Below, one piece after another: positions 41,330-43,619 of a stretch of DNA of 43,619 nt. The stretch's first letter is position 1. Every line of letters starts with the position of its first letter. Source of the DNA: Flavobacteriia bacterium (GTDB lineage Bacteria > Bacteroidota > Bacteroidia > Flavobacteriales_D > Crocinitomicaceae); assembly GCA_947463445.1 (NCBI GenBank), contig CANHRS010000016.1, positions 1 to 43,619 on the forward strand, read 5' to 3'. The translations under genes and the position numbers were made by a program. The notes under the pieces were generated by a model. That model searched no databases. It was not told where the DNA came from and worked only from the letters and a program-made list of their open reading frames with translations.

Positions 41330-43619
41330 TTGATTACTAGATTCTTGTTTATCATTTTTTGTACTGTGTTTATGTCATGCATAAATGCACAGATTTTGTT
41401 TTATGAAAACTTTGAAGGTAGTATTAATAATACAACAAAACTTCCAATAAATTGGCAGGAAAAAGGTAATTCGTTAGATGGGATTTTTTCTGTAGGTGAC
41501 AGTCTACAAGCAAATTATTTATTGAATCAAACTTCCCTTTGGAAAGTACCTAATCATACAAAATTTGTAATGACCAATGATGTAAGATGTAGCTATGAAA
41601 AAGGGATCGGTAATTGTGATAAGTCAAAAGATAGACTTATTCTACCTACCATTAGTACAACAAGTTTTTCAGGCAGTTTAATATTGAGATTTGATGCTTT
41701 TTTTACAGGTAAACTAGGCTCTCAAGCATCTGTAGAAGTAAGTCTTGATGGCGGTATTACGTGGAATAAAGAATTTGATTTATTAGTGAATGAATCTAGA
41801 TGGACTTTAAATTCAGTTAATCTGTCCGAGTATATAGGAGTTTCTAATCTATTAATTTCTTTTTTATATAATGATAATAATTTAGTCAGAGATGGATTAG
41901 CTATTGATAATGTGGAGTTGAAAAAACAAACACCCTGGAAAGATGTGAGTCTTGATTATGTGGATGCAGCAAAGTATTCTATTATTCCTTTATCACAGAC
42001 CGACTCCATACCTTTAAGAATGACATTTCACAATAATGGATCTTTGATTGTTGATTTGGTAGAGTTAAATGTGCAAATAATCGAACAAAATGTAAGTCAA
42101 AAAATTGTTTACGCGAGTTCAAAAGTATATAAGAATTTACCGGTGAATGATACAGTATCTTATTTGTTTGGTAAGTTTTTGCCAACTAAAAAAGATACAA
42201 AATATATTCTAAAACATTGGTTAAAAACAACTAAGGATACTGTAATCGAAAATGATTCTTTGATTATTCCAGTGTATATTGCTCAAGACTGCTACGCAAG
42301 AGACAATGGAGTTGCAACTTCTAGTTTTGATTTAAGTAGTGCTAATACATTGACGATTGGTAATGTATATTCTTTTAAAAATAAAAGTTATATAGATTCA
42401 GTATACTTCGAAACTAATTATGCAACAAATGGAACTACGCTTCAGGCTTTTGTTTTTCCGATTTCAGATGGTAAAGTGTCTTTAATAGAAATAGCAAAAA
42501 GTGAAGTATTCACATTAAATTCTGGTGCAAATTCAAAGTTTTTGAAACTTAAAAGTAATTTTTCAGACAAAATTCTTTTGGATACAGGAAATTATCTAAT
42601 TGCTATTCAAAAAACAAATGGTGGCGGTTCGATGGGAATAAAATTATGTGATAATTATTTTCAAAAAAACACTGTTTTTATGCGTATTGGACAAGTGGCA
42701 TTTCAAACCTTAGATTCCTATTTCTCTGGTGCAAAAAAATCAGTACCTATGATTAGAGCATTTACTTCTCCTTACTGTAAATTGTCAACTAAAATAGATC
42801 AAATAAATACAAAATGTCAGTTTTCAACTGGGGAGTTAAAAGCTACTCCTCTTAATGCAAAATTACCCGTAACATATATATGGAGCACGGGTGCAAAAGA
42901 TTCGGTGATCACAAAATTACCTGTAGGCAAATATGCTATTAGAATTACAGATTATTATAATTGTGTTTTTGATTCTACGAATATTTTATTAAAGCCATTT
43001 TCTAAACCAATTATTGAAATTGATAGTTTAAGTCATCCTTTATGTTACAATGAACCAAGTGGTTATATATCAATAACTACGGATAATATAAATAATATTT
43101 CAAAAGTTAAATGGAATAATAATGCTACGAATCAATTGTATTTAAAAGGCATAAAATCAGGTGTTTATACTATAAAAGTTGTAGATGGTAATAATTGTGA
43201 AGATTCAATTAAGGTAACACTTTCTAATCCAGATTCATTGACTATTGATTATTTAGTGAAAGACGAATCGATTAAATCAAAAGGTATAATTTCTTTACTT
43301 ATTTCCGGTGGTAACGCTCCTTATTCCTATAATTGGGGAGATACTATTTTTGATAAAAATCGAGTAGAATTAAAAGGAGACTCTACTTATTTCGTTGTAG
43401 TAACAGATACAAATGGATGTGAAAAAACGTCAAAAATATATGTTGGAAGCACTGTTGGGATGGAAGAAGCGGATGTAAATACCATAAAACTATATCCTAA
43501 CCCTGTTGCAGATATGTTGTACGTTGAATCGGAAAATATGGATATAAAAGAAATGAAGGTAGTAGATATGTCAGGTAAATTCTGTGTGCAATCTGATTTT
43601 ATACAAAATTTAGAGCACA
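41330..43619 (+). CDS. T9SS-secreted protein with SprB-like repeats, partial (3' end cut)
   Basis: An open frame without stop runs from 41330 to the window end (763 codons). No ATG gives a good leader: the first, at 41372, would truncate the signal, while TTG at 41330 yields a proper signal peptide ending FMSCINAQ, so TTG is the likely start. Residues about 22-190 look like a jelly-roll adhesin domain (ILFYENFEG, VSLDGGITWNKEF, GLAIDNVELK). A middle region with DCYARDNGVATS follows, then SprB-like repeats (TYIWSTGAKDSVITKLPVG, SYNWGDT-like). The type A T9SS sorting domain begins with LYPNPVADMLYV (about 721) and is cut. It is co-directional with the previous T9SS gene but has its own promoter element; the two may be functionally linked surface proteins. 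Confidence 0.85.
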   Translation, partial: MITRFLFIIFCTVFMSCINAQILFYENFEGSINNTTKLPINWQEKGNSLDGIFSVGDSLQANYLLNQTSLWKVPNHTKFVMTNDVRCSYEKGIGNCDKSKDRLILPTISTTSFSGSLILRFDAFFTGKLGSQASVEVSLDGGITWNKEFDLLVNESRWTLNSVNLSEYIGVSNLLISFLYNDNNLVRDGLAIDNVELKKQTPWKDVSLDYVDAAKYSIIPLSQTDSIPLRMTFHNNGSLIVDLVELNVQIIEQNVSQKIVYASSKVYKNLPVNDTVSYLFGKFLPTKKDTKYILKHWLKTTKDTVIENDSLIIPVYIAQDCYARDNGVATSSFDLSSANTLTIGNVYSFKNKSYIDSVYFETNYATNGTTLQAFVFPISDGKVSLIEIAKSEVFTLNSGANSKFLKLKSNFSDKILLDTGNYLIAIQKTNGGGSMGIKLCDNYFQKNTVFMRIGQVAFQTLDSYFSGAKKSVPMIRAFTSPYCKLSTKIDQINTKCQFSTGELKATPLNAKLPVTYIWSTGAKDSVITKLPVGKYAIRITDYYNCVFDSTNILLKPFSKPIIEIDSLSHPLCYNEPSGYISITTDNINNISKVKWNNNATNQLYLKGIKSGVYTIKVVDGNNCEDSIKVTLSNPDSLTIDYLVKDESIKSKGIISLLISGGNAPYSYNWGDTIFDKNRVELKGDSTYFVVVTDTNGCEKTSKIYVGSTVGMEEADVNTIKLYPNPVADMLYVESENMDIKEMKVVDMSGKFCVQSDFIQNLEH

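Overview
The window is AT-rich chromosomal DNA from a member of the Bacteroidota, most probably a Flavobacteriales-type organism (Crocinitomicaceae-like is my best guess; this is inference). The supporting signs are type IX secretion (T9SS) C-terminal sorting domains with SprB-like repeats, the gliding genes gldF and gldG next to dnaN, a DUF4290 gene in front of murA, a fused alpha/beta 2-oxoacid dehydrogenase E1, lipoproteins with Bacteroidota-type lipoboxes, and several copies of the Bacteroidota -7 promoter element TAnnTTTG. I saw no rRNA, tRNA, CRISPR array, insertion sequence or prophage.

Layout. 1-3198 (minus): a five-gene operon (small lipoprotein, possible b-type haem membrane protein, lipoprotein cytochrome c, HflX, LuxE-like acyl-protein synthetase). 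3301-3900: Mn-type superoxide dismutase. 3972-5899 (minus): NifU-like scaffold, Mrp ATPase and a lipoprotein. 6087-10285 (plus): DPP-IV-like S9 peptidase and a fused branched-chain 2-oxoacid dehydrogenase E1. 10282-14695: lytic transglycosylase, YidD, and a small envelope or polysaccharide operon. 14819-20124 (minus): dnaJ, grpE, murA, DUF4290 and a tandem pair of CPBP-type membrane proteins. 20132-24874 (minus): recG and paaABCD. 25041-27866 (plus): two paaE paralogues and a short-chain dehydrogenase, divergent from paaA. 27970-33205: a DUF1566-type lipoprotein, gldF, gldG, a DUF4340-like protein and dnaN. 33248-38252: an acidic protein, a PaaI-type thioesterase, a FadN-type bifunctional beta-oxidation protein, an S23-type four-helix-bundle gene, and thiolase. 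38423-43619: two T9SS-secreted SprB-repeat proteins, the second cut by the window end.

Metabolic theme: PaaABCDE makes ring-1,2-epoxyphenylacetyl-CoA, and the thioesterase, bifunctional dehydrogenase/hydratase and thiolase could rescue CoA and finish beta-oxidation of ring-cleavage products or fatty acids. The ring-opening enzymes (PaaG, PaaZ) and the ligase (PaaK) are not in the window.

The most unusual signal is a set of short-period oligonucleotide arrays filling gaps between co-directional genes. They have 7-base units (1-93, and flanking the S23-type gene at 36633-37060), 8-base units (16572-16745) or 8/9-base CACAAAG-like units (22243-22385, and a more complex region at 18780-19060). 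Most have two arms of opposite orientation around an AT-rich centre, and four of the five begin at or within a few bases of the preceding gene's stop codon. One carries the S23-type gene between its arms and one looks like a gene-less version, resembling a mobile or RNA-processing element with full and solo copies. Other notable points are a MurA with Asp in place of the fosfomycin-target Cys, a DnaJ with half its zinc centre, an Mrp without its CxxC, tandem duplications, and two gapless convergent gene junctions.
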